Notes under the pieces: generated by a model
Told to the model about the DNA's origin: nothing
The model's database searches: none
What the model saw: only the letters and a program-made list of their open reading frames with translations
Assembly: GCA_037974665.1 (NCBI GenBank)
Contig: CM075766.1
Location: forward strand, 50,290,569-50,354,568
Reading direction: 5' to 3'
Source of the DNA: Ehretia macrophylla
Taxonomy: Eukaryota > Streptophyta > Magnoliopsida > Boraginales > Ehretiaceae
DNA: 64,000 bases
Shown: positions 36,189 through 48,242 of the stretch, piece after piece
Numbering within the stretch: position 1 is the first letter of the stretch
Layout: each line of letters opens with the position of its first letter
Program-made: the position numbers and the translations under genes

Positions 36189-36486
36189 TGCTATGCGGCT
36201 GCAAGGAGCCTGCAGAAGCTACCATTTACTCCAGTATATATAAGAGTTAAAAAAAAGTAGTTCCCCTTTAACTTGTTAGTATCCCGCTGTCCTTTCCTAA
36301 TTTTAAGTCGTATTATGAAATTCATGATTCCTTTTCTCATTCGAGTATAAATAAGAAGTAATCAAAATTATCTCTTCATTTCCCTGTCCATCTTCCCTCA
36401 CAATTCAAACACGTTGTGCACGGCCTTTTCTGTCTTTTTTTTTTATTTTCTTAATTGACTGGTTGAGATCAAGTACAAACATGTTT

Positions 36487-36605
36487 ACTAATGGATAAAT
36501 TCGACACTTCTACACTGTGAAGTCATACATATTGACAACTACGCAATGGATCAATTCGACACTTCTGCACGGCGAAGTCATACATTTTGACAACTACGCG
36601 GTATG
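36487..36605. repeat. Tandem duplication, about 57 bp x 2
   Basis: ATGGATAAATTCGACACTTC...GACAACTACGC is followed directly by a near copy (ATGGATCAATTCGACACTTC...). It lies within the presumed 5' UTR intron of the CGR gene. Confidence 0.85.
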
Positions 36606-37689
36606 ATACGCTCAGTTTATCATTTAGCATAAGAGAACTAATTAAAGGCTGCGGCATTAGGTTGCATCAATTCTGCAAAGCACCATTTTTCATACAATGT
36701 TGAATGTCCATTGAACTACTTCACTGAAACTTACTTACAAGTAATTAGCTGTTCTAGCACTTCAAATTCACTCTAATCATTATCATCAATTATATCGAAC
36801 GACAAGACATATTTAACACGAAGCATTCCCATACACAAATAATACATATCAATCAAAATAGAAAATTTTGCCCAAAAACAAAAAAAAATGAAAGATGAAA
36901 ATTGTTATAAACTGAAATGAGAAATGTTATTAACTTAAGACTTCACTTTGTTTCATTTTGTTGAGCAAATTAGCCATTTTGTGAACCAATGAAAAGCTAA
37001 AATCTATTACATGAAAAGTGAGTTTTCACTATCAAATTAAATTTAAAAAAAAAAAAAAAACAGAGAGCTACACAGTACCTGAGAAGAGAGAAGTATAGAT
37101 CTAGATCTGTTGGTTCTTCAATTAACTCACGAGAGATGGAGAATGCTGGCTCAAAATTGATGCTGAAATACTATTCTATGCTTTATTTTTAAATAATTTT
37201 TGCGTTGCTCTCACTATTTCTGACTGTGTTTATTTATCGGGTTCTTTAAAAAAAAATTAAACAAATTCCTAATGGAGATTCTGCGACTCAGAGTTTTTTT
37301 TTGATAATTAAAAAACCGAAAGGGCCTGTCTGGTGCCCCCATTGGACTGCGGTCAAAATACGTAGTCATTTTGGATGTGGGCCAGAAGGGTTTATTTCGT
37401 AAAGGGTATGAAACGGGCTAACTGATACGTCTAAGCCCATAAGGTTTTCGTGCATTAATCGTCAAACTAAAGCTTTAAGTTCGCGAGTTGGGCTTAGGAA
37501 TTTTTTTTTTTTTTTTTGAAAATGACGGAATGGATTTTACTCTCACAAATTACTTTAATTTACATATATGTTTCATGTCAATTCTTGATTTCTTTAATTT
37601 ATGTATATCATCATTCCATGTCCATAAACACGAATATGAACTTTGGCACTTCTCGTTTTAAAATACCAATTTCAAATCTTATCGCTATT

Positions 37690-37818
37690 GAAATTTCAAA
37701 TTTATGATAATGAGATATATTTATTGAATTTTTCAAAAGAAGGGTGACTAATAATTTCAAATTTACGATAATGAGATGTATTTATTGAATTTCTCAAAAG
37801 AGGGGTGACTAATAATTT
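37690..37818. repeat. Tandem duplication, 61 bp x 2
   Basis: TTTCAAATTTATGATAATGAG... through GGGTGACTAATAA is repeated with few changes. It is non-coding and lies between the CGR and ZRK genes. The rest of 37150-37960 shows no gene. Confidence 0.85.
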
Positions 37819-37960
37819 ATTTGACAACACGGGAGTAGTTAGTAACTTTAAAAAACTACACAAATCAAACATATTCATCCCCTTCCCTACCCCCTCAAAT
37901 ATTAAAAAGAGATTAAAAAAAGAAAAAGGAAGAACAGAAGTATATCAACGTGTGTGAATT

Positions 37961-39073
37961 TCAATACAATAACTGGTGAAATTCATCGGCGTTGGATACA
38001 ATGTCATGAGAAGATTCAAGTCCGATAGCTCTCTCCATTAGCTTAAGTTCTTTTGCCAATTGAATCATTTCTGGCCTGGCTTCACCCCTCGGTTGGAGAC
38101 ATCTAAGCGCAAGTGCGAGGAAAGCTTGCAACTGCTGCTTGGTCTGACTAGTCCATTCCTCAGACAAGATCATGGGATCTACAATGTCGGGCAAACGATC
38201 CTCGTTGATGTACGTTTTTCCATGTTCATTAATGTAGAAGAGATTACCTGCAGTTCCGCATACAAATTGCTGTCCCGTGAACAGTACGATTAGAAGCATA
38301 CCAAAATCATAAACATCAATCTTGGTAGTGACTATGCCAGTTTGTTGATATTCAGGGTCCATGAACCCTCTCATGCACCCGACTCCAAGACCTTCTACAT
38401 GTAATTCTCCTGCAGGAATGGTTATAGACAATGAAAAATCAAACAACTTAGCAACTCCATTTCGGTCTACAACAACCTTTTTTGGGGATAGATTTCCATG
38501 GATGATGGGTGTGGAAAATGCAGCGTGGAGATATGCTATAGCATTAGCAATATCCTTGGCGATTTTTACCCTGTTTTTCCAAGTCAATGACTTGCAAATC
38601 TGATGATTATCTTCCATCTTATTGTAGAGCAGATCAGACAAAAGTTCACAACCTTCATATTCATAAATTTGTGCTGGCATCTGCAGTTCGAGGCAGTAGC
38701 CTAACAACTTCAGGATATTCTTGTGGTTGCTCAACTGCGATGAGACTGCGATGTCATGAATTACTCGGATAGAAAGTGCAGCAAAGCCGTTTGAACAACT
38801 TTCATGTGTCATCTTTACCAGAATTGGGAGATGTTCGTAGAAACCTTTGTACATCCGGAACCAAAGGCCGTCATATATGATATGACGATTGTCAAAGTTG
38901 CTTGTTGCAATTCTAATGTCTTCAATTGAGAAGCTACGTGCTGGAGTGCATCTTCCATTACAAGAAACAAATCGATCTTGTAATAACATGCTTCCATTCT
39001 CCAAGAACAATGTTTCTTTCTGCTTCCGTCCATTCCTAAAGAAAGGTCGCAAGATTTTTCTTCGGTTTCCCAT
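37961..39073 (-). CDS. ZRK-family (RLCK XII) receptor-like pseudokinase
   Basis: Single-exon, 370 residues from the ATG at 39073 (MGNRRKILRPFF); an in-frame ATG at 39133 would add 20 residues. The later start is preferred because it matches family N-termini and would give an MGN start suitable for myristoylation. The family pattern is clear: KETLFLENGSMLLQD, CNGRCTPARSFSIEDI, ATSNFD, SNHKNILKLLGYCLE, AYLHAAFSTPIIHGNLSPK, DVYDFGMLLIVLFTG, LALRCLQPRGEARPEMIQLA. The catalytic site is degenerate: HRD is HGN, DFG is DFS, and the glycine loop is missing, though the VK lysine (ILVK) is kept. Family knowledge: ZED1/RKS1 proteins are adaptors that pair with the NLR ZAR1 and act as decoys for bacterial effectors. 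That role is inferred for this gene. Confidence 0.88.
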   Translation of the reverse strand: MGNRRKILRPFFRNGRKQKETLFLENGSMLLQDRFVSCNGRCTPARSFSIEDIRIATSNFDNRHIIYDGLWFRMYKGFYEHLPILVKMTHESCSNGFAALSIRVIHDIAVSSQLSNHKNILKLLGYCLELQMPAQIYEYEGCELLSDLLYNKMEDNHQICKSLTWKNRVKIAKDIANAIAYLHAAFSTPIIHGNLSPKKVVVDRNGVAKLFDFSLSITIPAGELHVEGLGVGCMRGFMDPEYQQTGIVTTKIDVYDFGMLLIVLFTGQQFVCGTAGNLFYINEHGKTYINEDRLPDIVDPMILSEEWTSQTKQQLQAFLALALRCLQPRGEARPEMIQLAKELKLMERAIGLESSHDIVSNADEFHQLLY

Positions 39074-39289
39074 CAACTTACAGCTATAACAAGGGTAAGA
39101 TTCTGCAAGGCCGTTTACCAGAACTACATTCAATATGATTTCAAAAGAAGGTAGGAAAAAAATTTATCATTACACCTCCAACTAATGAGAGATCCGTCAT
39201 ATATAATCCTACACTGCCAAGTCTTTCTTCAATGACTGCCATCTTTTTCCTATTCTTTCTTTGGTACAATAGAGGTCATAAGTCGTGGT

Positions 39290-39723
39290 TGTTAAAAATA
39301 AAGTTAGAAAATTTCAGAGAAAACAAGCAAGATTATTCTGGAGTTAAAGAAAATTCAAAGATTCTAAAAATCTCCATATCTGAAAAAAATTCCAATGACT
39401 GAATAAATCTCCAGATTGATGAACTCTAAAACATGGAAGAAGATCAAAGTCAAGATTCAATAAATGTGAAACAATCCTAGCTAAACAGAGAACTCTGGAT
39501 TTGTTGAAAACTGTGTAATTTCATATTAGATTAGAAACCGTGCAAGAAAAGTAATCTGTAGTCCTGATCGTTCCATAAACTACTATAAATAAGCATATGA
39601 TGTATTTAGTTTGATATATGCAGAGAGTTTCAATATAGAAATAAAATCAATTTATTCATTTCCCAAATCTCAGCTTCTCTCCCGGTGTCATATACACAAT
39701 ATCCCTCATCCCAAAATCTAACA
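39290..39723 (+). mobile_element. Solo LTR
   Basis: 434 bp starting TGTTAAAAATAAAG and ending CCCAAAATCTAACA, with the perfect 5-bp duplication GTGGT at 39285-39289 and 39724-39728. On the plus strand it has a TATA-like CTATAAATAAGC (about 39580) and AATAAA (about 39642), as an LTR would. No internal region or partner is present, so it is the product of LTR recombination. It is probably of the Copia type and lies about 220 bp upstream of the ZRK start on the opposite strand. Confidence 0.82.
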
Positions 39724-40197
39724 GTGGTACCATTCAACTCAACTCTCGAGTCTTTCTTTTTCCTGTTCCTGATATAATAATACTTCTACTGTTCTACAGT
39801 TCAGAAAAAGGCAGAGAAAGAGATAGAACACTTACCAGCCAGAGGAAAGTGATATGATCTTGTTGGGTTTTGCTAGGCGTGTCATATGCTGGAATTCCAA
39901 ACCAAAGCTATGAAGTCCACAGCGCCTTCTGAAGCTAACAGGAAGATAGGAAGACTTGTAATCCTGCGGAGGCCCCATTTATGGTGTTCAGGCATGACGA
40001 AACAACAATGAATTTATCTTTCCATGCAATTTTCAAGAATATAGTCTGCAAAAGCGTGATTTTCCAATTCTAATCAGCTTCCTCGGTCGCGTAAACTTCC
40101 TAGTATTTTGTCAGTTGGTGGGTCCAACCACGAATCCTTTCAGCTTACTTGTCCACTTGTGTTACCTGTTGAATTCTTCAAAAAAATCGCTGTTCAT

Positions 40198-40868
40198 CTA
40201 GGGATGCAATGGTAACCGCGGTAATCGAAACAGTTTCGTTAATAAAAATTGATAGGTAAATTGATAGATTTTGATTTTTATAAATAATAATTGGTAGGTA
40301 AATTGATAAGTTTTGATTTTAAACGTTAAAAAAAATTAAAATCCGAAATTCGATTATTAATTTATTATATAATATATAATGTATATATATATATAATATA
40401 TAATGTATATATGTCTACACATATAATATAATATTTATTGTTAATGAAAATATAAAAATAATTTTTATACTAATATCTAAAATTATATCAATAGAGAATT
40501 AAAAATGAGCTATTTTAAATAAATAAAAATTAAGGCCCATACAATTAATCAAAAAAAACAACAAAAAAAGTTATTGGGCTTTGCCCAAGTGTCCAACTAA
40601 AAAAAATAGTATTTAAATTAATATTTTTGGATTTTGATTTATTGTATTTTTAATTTTTTTTACATTTAAATTAATATTTTTTTCATATTTTTTAGACTTT
40701 TTTCTATTTAAATTAATTTTTTTAAATTAGCAGTTTCGGTTTCGATTATTCGCATTTTTTTTTATACTTGTCAATTTCAGTTTTGGATAATGGTGAACTA
40801 TCGGTTTTCAGTTATGTTAAACGGTTTCAATTTTTTCAAAAACCGTGATTAACGTAACCGTTGTATAA
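40198..40868. mobile_element. Degraded hAT-like element (candidate)
   Basis: The left end TAGGGATGCAATGGTAACCG is of hAT type and the right end GTAACCGTTGTATAACTT is an imperfect inverse of it. The interior is AT-rich with AACCG/CGGTT motifs near both ends and a (TA)n tract near 40380. No clean 8-bp duplication is visible, so this is tentative. Confidence 0.35.
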
Positions 40869-40937
40869 CTTTTTTCACTCAATTGATTTGTACACAAAAT
40901 GAGCTTTATTATGAAATCAAACCAAAGTTGATCAACC

Positions 40938-41055
40938 ACTGGCCATTTGGTCTAGTGATATGATTTCACTTTAAGTGTGAGAGGTCTTGCGATCGTGTGT
41001 AACATTTTAAGTAATATAAAATGACTTAAAACTCCCTTGAATAAAAAAAAAAAAA
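40938..41055 (+). mobile_element. tRNA-derived SINE-like element
   Basis: A-box-like TTTGGTCTAGTGATATG, B-box-like GAGGTCTTGCGATCGTG about 35 bases later, and a tail CCCTTGAATAAAAAAAAAAAAA. The flanks ACCAAAGTTGA (before) and ACTAAAGTTAA (after) may be a decayed target duplication. It has the same plan as 6927-7048. Confidence 0.55.
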
Positions 41056-41072
41056 GACTAAAGTTAATTAGA

Positions 41073-41690
41073 TCTAGGGGTGTGCATAGGTCAGTATGGG
41101 CGGTTTAAAGCATATTTTTCGAACTAAACAATATATTCGGTTTGAAAAAATTAAAACCATAACAAAACTATACACATATCAAAACCACCTAAACCAAATC
41201 AATACATTTGAAGAAACTAAACCACCCAAACCAATTCAAATCATACATTCGACTTAACTTATAGTTGTATTTGAAGAAAATAATTGTGTTGTAAAAATCT
41301 AAAATACAGAAAAGTTACTCATGGTGTCTCTTAATTTTTTTAATAAAAGGGGAGATAGATTAAAAAATATAGAGGAATGTGAAAAGTTCTCTTGATAGTA
41401 CTACATTTACTATATATATACACACACACATATATATATATTGGGTCGGTTTGAATTTACGATTTTGATAGTAAAAACCATAAATCAAACCATATGATCG
41501 GTTCCTATAAAAGCTATATATATCTATTGGGTCAATTTGGATTTACGATTTTGATAATAAAAATCATAAATCAAACCATATGATCAGCTCCTATAAAAGC
41601 TTAAACCGCAATCAACCGACCTTTTAAGAAACCGCCAAAAATGAGTTAGTTTGGATTGAGTTAGGTTAGGCGGGTTAGCGGTTTCGCGTA
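41073..41690. mobile_element. hAT-like fragment with internal duplication (candidate)
   Basis: The start TAGGGGTGTGCATAGG is of the hAT type, followed by (A)AACCAAAC/CCGCCC-like motifs. A segment of about 85-90 bp (TTACGATTTTGATA...CCATATGATC) is present twice at about 41456-41620. I see no matching right terminus, so the element is truncated or decayed. Confidence 0.35.
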
Positions 41691-41936
41691 TCTAAAATTA
41701 GACAACCAGCAAGTAAAGAGGGCGAGAAGTATTACAGAACGAACGGAAGCACGGTCAAGAAAACACATTAGATTCCCACAAGGCATTCCAATTAATTGTG
41801 TTACATTGAACTTTGTCGTTCTTTTGAAAAACTGAGAAGTACTCATCAACTGTACATAGATACAAGAATGATCATTTGAATCAACAAAGATAACAAGTTA
41901 TAATGCATTTAGTAGATACAACCCCATATAGTGCAA

Positions 41937-43430
41937 CTAGTTTTTCCGGTGCTTTTTCCTTTTCTCCTCCCTCCTCTTCTTCTTCTTATCTTTTGACTTC
42001 TCTTTTGATTTGCGCTTCTCACTATGCTGCTTGCTCGAGCCTATCTTCTTAACCTTCTTCTTCTTATCTAATGAAGACTCATCCTCTGAGGTGTAATGGG
42101 ACCTTAGCAAAGCAGGCTTTTCTGGACCATAGAATACACGATTTCCCTGTGCTTCCCATCGCTCCATATTGGAGGTTGCTAACTGTTTTTCCTTTGAATC
42201 TTTGCAAGGTAGGTAAGGACCTGTTTCATCCATCCGTGACCCAACATCACCCCTGCCTCGCTTGATTCTGCAACAGACAAGACAATCAGTTGGGTATGCC
42301 AAACATATACACAGACACGCAACAGATATAAATAAAGAATCTTACCTTGACTGTAAAAATTCCTCTACCTCATCATCCCTCAAACCTTCATCCTCTCTTA
42401 GGTAGCCATTATCTGAAACTCTTTTCTTCAATGAGCATGAAGAACTCGAATCAGATCTAGTATCATCATGCCTCTTACTTCTATTGCTTTCCGAGTCAAA
42501 TATGTTGTCACGATATCTACCACTACTACTTTCTTCCCTGGATCTACCTCTAAGCCTTTTATCCAGCTCTAGCTCTTTCTGCCTGGATTGCCACATCTCA
42601 TTCTCTTCAACAGCACGATTTGCTGGAAAAAACAAATTTCAGAGTCAAACAGAAGTAAAATATATATAAAGTTTAAGATATAAAATTTAACAACAAGATA
42701 AGCATCATCATCATCAGCATTTAATCTCTCATTGTAATGAATGTAAAGTACCAATCACGCATAAGAATAAGGCCATCCAACATCAGTAAAATGATCTCAG
42801 TAAAACTCCAAGTAGAAACAAACATGAAGAAAACTGAATCATCTACCTAATTGATTTATGTGTATGCTATATGTATTTTAGCTCCTAAAAAGAACATCCA
42901 CTGCAGTTGATTTGCCTTTTTGTTAATAAATATCAGAATAGACTTTCGTCTTGCTTACTGTAATAAACACTAGTGTTAACAGCAACCATCCACGTCTACC
43001 TGGACCCAACAATAGCCCCAACTAAACACGCATTAACAACACAATTTGGATATGAAAAGCAGAAGATGTGGCAAGTCAAACAGGCTGGTACGAGACTATA
43101 CACCAATTACTTGGAAGGTAGACAATAAGCAGTCTTTACATATTAGACCAGTGATCTGAGATATAAGCTACTTATGTGTTGTGAAGACTTCCAAGATATA
43201 GATTGTCTCGACTCTTGAGAAGCATGCTGAAGCACAAGCATTTATGCAACTACAAACCAACCTTGCTGTACACCAAGAACAGTTGCTGTCAGGAACCGAG
43301 AATTTGGCCGGCCCCTAGCCTTGGGCTGACGAAGATAACCAAGCACACCCTCCTCCTCAGCTTGCCGCCGCAGTTCAGCTGCTTCCTTTAAGAGAATTGC
43401 AGCTATCCTATTCTCTGTCTCCAAGTCCAT
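41937..43430 (-). CDS. Conserved highly charged nuclear protein of unknown function
   Basis: Three coding exons, minus strand: 43430-43262, 42622-42346, 42267-41937. GT-AG junctions and phases agree, giving 258 residues. The N-terminus MDLETENRIAAILLKEAAEL is predicted helical, followed by a neutral segment with GYLRQPKARGRPNSRFL and LGVQQANRAVEENEMW. The middle is rich in R, S, D and E (SRSREESSS-like). The C-terminal about 50 residues are almost only K, R, E and S (KEKSKDKKKKRREEKRKK), a strong nuclear localisation signal. A 5' UTR exon probably lies at about 44640-44515 (donor AAG|GTAACT), joining near 43450. I recognise the N-terminal pattern as plant-conserved but know no assigned function. 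RNA processing is only a guess from composition. Confidence 0.8.
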
Positions 43431-44731
43431 CTCTATACCCGTTTAGCAAGTGCCTAAGGAGACACAATACCATAAGCTAATGATTCTCAACAAGAAAATT
43501 CAATTAAAAAATAGTAACCAAAACTCGAAGACCATTTGTTTAAGATTCTCTTACTCAGGGGTTCAAGATTCAGCCTGTATATCACAAATGTTTCATTAAA
43601 TTCAGATACCACAGATGTTTATTAAAGCCTTTAAGATATGATAGGGTTGTCAAATAATTTTGGCTAAATTTATCGCATGAGTTACCGCTTTGTTGAAATT
43701 TCAAAAAAAAAAATTGAAAAAAGAACAGAAAAAACCACGCTAGCAGATACTGATGTAGTGACTCTAATAGTCTAATTGAATTGAGAGCACCAATGTTTCC
43801 TAACTAAAATCAAGCACATTGACCATCATCAGTAATGCAGGAAAAATTTACTAGTAACAGAAAAAAATAACATAATAGAAAGGAAAATACACAAAGATAT
43901 AGAATAATATTATCTATACATGAGCAACACTTTAAAAAATTTCAAATAGCATAATCAATAAGATCAAAAGCATAACAATAGAAAACTGCCCAGTTTAAGC
44001 AGAACAAGTTGAAATTAAAATCTAAAAAGTATGTAATTAACTACAATTATAGAGATAAGGAATAAACAAGATTGACTTAGGTCTGTTTGAATCATCCCGT
44101 TTGGCTGCAACTGATTCGGCCGATCCAGAAGCTGATCTCAGACCATTTGAGCACAGGTCTCTTAGAATTCAAATTATCAGCTTATCATTCCATCTGGCCT
44201 TTTTATTAAAAGAAGATTTTGCTTCATTACCTATATAATACGGATTCAATCACAAAGGGAATATTTTCAAATTCGTTAAGCTAACTAAGATAGATGCCTT
44301 CGATTCTTTTCATTATAGCCAAACAATAATTAATATGAAATTTTAATTTGGGGTTTTCACACCTGATATATTGCATAATAATTTATCCAATTTGATTCAA
44401 TATCTACACGAGATAAAAATAAAATCCATAAAGATCCAAACTTTTTTAAGTTGTAGAAGAAACTATAAATCAAAAAGACGGTGGAAAAAAAAACGCTTTT
44501 AGAGAAAGCAGTTACCTTAAAAGCGGAATCAGCGAAGAAATTTTCGATCAATTGGTTGAATTTTCGCTTTTGGAGAGACGAGGAAGAAAAATCAGAAACC
44601 CTAGGTACAAGACCACGCGTTGTTCTCCAGAAGGAACACGACGGGCATATATATTGGGCTCAATGTCAAAAGTTTAGAGCCCAACTTCTACATTCCCCCT
44701 CCCCGGAACCCAAACCCACCCCCACCATCTA

Positions 44732-44755
44732 CCCCCCCCCCCCCCCCCCCCCCCC
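44732..44755. repeat. C24 homopolymer
   Basis: An uninterrupted run of 24 Cs followed by a T-rich tract, about 100 bp upstream of the presumed 5' end of the minus-strand gene at 41937-43430. Confidence 0.95.
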
Positions 44756-44829
44756 TCTTTCTTTTTTTTCTTTTTTTTCCCGTATGTTTCTTTTTTGCTT
44801 TTTTCTTATGCCTTGTATTAATTGACAGA

Positions 44830-45969
44830 GTCGTGCAAAAACAAGTTGGATAGAAGTGTTTATACATCTAATAATATTAAATGTACATGAAAAAATTAAG
44901 AGAAATTGTTTGGACTAATTATTAGAGAACATATAAGCCCCTAAAAACTAAAATTGAGAATATAACTTACTTGTCCGTATTTTTTCAACGTAGATTATAT
45001 TATGATTATTATGTTATTCAAAATTAAGACTAAAGGGAAGTCGAGCAAGTAAGACTTGATTGTTAATTTAAATGCAAAGTTTGTAATGTCTACGATGAGT
45101 TTATTCACACTTTTTTTCTTTGAATACTCTTACATCAGATCGATAGAAGGAAGGAGTTATCAGTGAAATAGATTATATAAAGGTAGGAAAGCAATACTAG
45201 AAAATTAGCATGCTTAGCTAAATATCATTTGGGTTTGATAAATGAAATAAGAACTACGGGACAAGGAAGAATTGGCAATCAAAGAAAAAATTCTCCAATC
45301 CTTACTTATTGACATTTAAGCCTTTAATGGAATAAAACAATACTTTAACATAATGTTTTATTTATGTTTTCATTGACATTTAAGCCTTTAATGTAATAAT
45401 AAAATAATAGGATTTTTTTGTGTGGATATAATGTTCCATTTCTGACTATATATATATCATCTTAGCAAAGGTTATTTATTCATGTCTATTACTGCATCGA
45501 ACCTTTGTTTCTTGAAATATAATATACTGTTATAAAAATTATTAAATGATCGATCTTTCGAATGATTAACAAATTTTAAACTTACGCAAAAATAGAAAAA
45601 TAGTATTAACCTTGTCTCTATCATGCACAATTTTCTTTCTTTTTTTTTTATCATTTACACCCCTAATAAGGCAAACCATTCAAAGAAAATAACGCTTTTT
45701 TTTCAAATTTCCAATGTTAAAACTTAGACACAGTAAATATTATTTGCATAAGGAAGACAATAACATCATCGTAATAACTCCGCAACTTAGTTTTACTACC
45801 AGAAAATACGAAGTAGATTTGAGACTTTTCTCGTACTCACGCATCAAGCAAGACGTGTTGTGGACGCATAAGTAAGATGCCCATTAGGCAGGCCAACGTG
45901 TACCTCACCAACCATGAACGAGAGTCCTTGACATTCCTCTTCATCAGATTTCTCTATTCTTACCCACAA
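44830..45969. other. Intergenic, partly duplicated upstream DNA
   Basis: No gene seen. The stretch near 45480-45530 (CCTTTGTTTCTTGAAAT) matches 50290-50340 upstream of the intact LL-DAP aminotransferase gene, so the gene duplication reached at least this far 5'. Confidence 0.5.
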
Positions 45970-45978
45970 TTTTTTGTA

Positions 45979-46401
45979 GGGTAAATAACACCACAACTCC
46001 CTATACTTTAGCAAAAGTGCACACTACCTCCTGTGGTTTAAAAAGTGTACCGGAACCCCCTATAGTTTCAAAAGTGTAGCACCACAGCCCCCTCCGTTAA
46101 AAAAACCGTTACTTTTAACAGAGAGTGCGTTACACGCGTGTTTGGTACGATTTTTTATATTTTTAGGCTTAAATTATTATTTAATTGGACAAAAATACCT
46201 TTATAATTGAAATAAAAAATAAAAAATTAAAGGGCATTTTAATCTTTTTATACAATTCAGTTAAATTTATTGACGAAAAATTAGGAAGGGGGTGCGTGTG
46301 CACTGTTTGAAAACTATAGGGGGTTCCGGTGCACTTTTCAAACCGCAAGAGGGTAATATACATTTTTACTAAACCATAGAGGGTTGTGGTGCTATTTACC
46401 C
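45979..46401. mobile_element. MITE with about 130-bp terminal inverted repeats
   Basis: The left reads GGGTAAATAACACCACAACTC.... The reverse complement of the right end reads GGGTAAATAGCACCACAACCC.... Both continue with GTGCACAC and CCGGAACCCCCTATAG. The flanks are T-rich, so the target duplication cannot be fixed. The TIR start resembles that of the larger element at 13872-25227, suggesting one superfamily. It lies in the duplicated promoter region of the DAP-AT pseudogene. Confidence 0.8.
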
Positions 46402-46544
46402 TTTTTTTATATGAAATTTTGGTTTGACATAGCTTATTTACATTTTGTCTTCTTTGTGACCAAATATATTACTAAAAACCAACACAGACCATTTCATCCT
46501 TCCATAACTGCGGTGGCGGCTAAGCAATCTTGCAAGAACAAACG

Positions 46545-47538
46545 ATGTCTGTAATTCATCATATCATGTCAACTCGCATCTCTTCATCAGCCTCAAGCTT
46601 ATTGCATCACAACAAACTCAGCATGAGGTACCACTCTAGGAGAAGATCTCTTTTTTCTTTCTTTGGTCTAACTATAGTAATTCATAGAATCGAGAAGATG
46701 GGAAAAAATATGCGTTCGACAAGGTGGATGTCTCAATTAAAGAAAGAAATATAAACTCCACATACACGGAGAACACACCTATATAAGTGTAAAACATTCA
46801 ATTTTGTCATACACAAGTGTGATCCTAATAACAGATTGTAAGAAGTTGTTGTAGTATATTAGCAAATTATTTCACATTTTAGTATGCTTAGCTATTCAAT
46901 CTTTAGTATGTATATGTATCACTTCAAAACATAGATATATACGATGATTATCTCGAAAAGCCCCAGGCTGCCATTTACGAATTTATTTTTATTTTTGATT
47001 GTTGCAGGACGCGCAATGTGTCAATGCTAGGAAAACTTGGTCAAATTAAACAAATATGTTGCAACACCTTCTACACAAAAAAATGGTATAGCTTAGTCTA
47101 CTCTTTTTATATTCGGGTTTTATATGCTTTTTTGCTCATTGTTTTCTTTCAATTTTTTAAGCTCACGTGATAAACGTGTCACGCAGGAAAAACTTGACTA
47201 AACTACGAGTTGGTTATCTCTTTTTAGAGGTTTGTGTTTTACTTTTCTTACATTAAATTATCACTCCATTTAAAAGATTAAATTATTAAAGAGAAATTTA
47301 TTATATTTATTTATTATCTTTAACACTATGCATTGTGCTCTTTTTTGATGAATTCCATTAAGACATAGAGGTGAATTTTTTACTTCACTTGTCTAAAGAA
47401 AAGAGAAACTAAACGAGTACATTTGTTTATTCTGATTGTAGATATCAGTATATTTATTTTTATTTGTGGCAGAGAGCACAAGCACTACCGAGATTAAAGT
47501 GCTACAGTGGTTATGGAGCTGATCAGCAAAGTGAACAA
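46545..47538 (+). pseudogene. Truncated duplicate of the LL-DAP aminotransferase gene
   Basis: Four exon equivalents of the intact gene at 50955 are present: exon 1 (46545-46627, MSVIHHIMSTRISSSASSLL), exon 2 (47008-47085), exon 3 (47162-47229) and exon 5 (47473-47538, CYSGYGADQQSEQ). Exon 1 and exon 3 have the same lengths as in the intact gene and the splice sites are conserved. Exon 2 is one base longer and shifts the frame. Exon 4 is missing, and exons 6-10 do not follow; SAMS sequence comes next. About 100 bases of 5' flank also match. It is clearly non-functional as an aminotransferase. Confidence 0.9.
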
Positions 47539-48242
47539 GTATGTTGTAATCATCATGTGGACAATTTATTATTTTCATACCTCGAGACACAATGTGTTGG
47601 ATTGTAGTTACCAAAATCGTACTATTAATGAAACAAATAATACAGTTAAGTTCGATTTAGGTCAAGAATAATTTGAGTGTGTTATATAAATCGAAATTAT
47701 GCATGAATAGTAACTAAATCACAATGAATCGTGGGATTCAATCATTCCATTAACGATTTAACTTATCATTTAAGAAATCCAAACCCTAGATCGATTCTTA
47801 ATGACCTGGCGATCAAAAGTCAGATTTATGCATAACCTTTCTTCAATTTCCAATACTAATCTTGGTCTGGAAGTTCTATAGCCATGTGAATATATCATTA
47901 AATGTGATACAAATGCATTTTACGTACCATTTGTGTCAGTTTTATATTTGCTTCGCCAAATGGATCTATTTGACTCAAAATTGAGAAATATGAATTTCTT
48001 TCAGACTTGAATGAATCTCATTAACTAACATGATTGATTATTGGAAGTTGTCTTGAACAATAGAACACGTTCCCTTCAAATTATTTGGATTTTCTTAAAA
48101 CTTTTCAAGTTTCTGAGGTTCATTTTTTAAAAATAATTTGTATGTTGGAATCACAACTTTTACATAATGAGCAAATTATTCCAATATGTATTTCTGTTTT
48201 ATAATTTTCTGCAATTTGTACTTGCTTTTGCAGCTTGAGAGA

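Noticed and set aside
48186-48242. SAMS start at the ATG at 48186
   Set aside because: It lies in a T-rich stretch that ends in a good 3' splice site (TTTTGCAG at 48233), so it is most likely intron, and no SAMS has this leader. Intron retention cannot be fully excluded.
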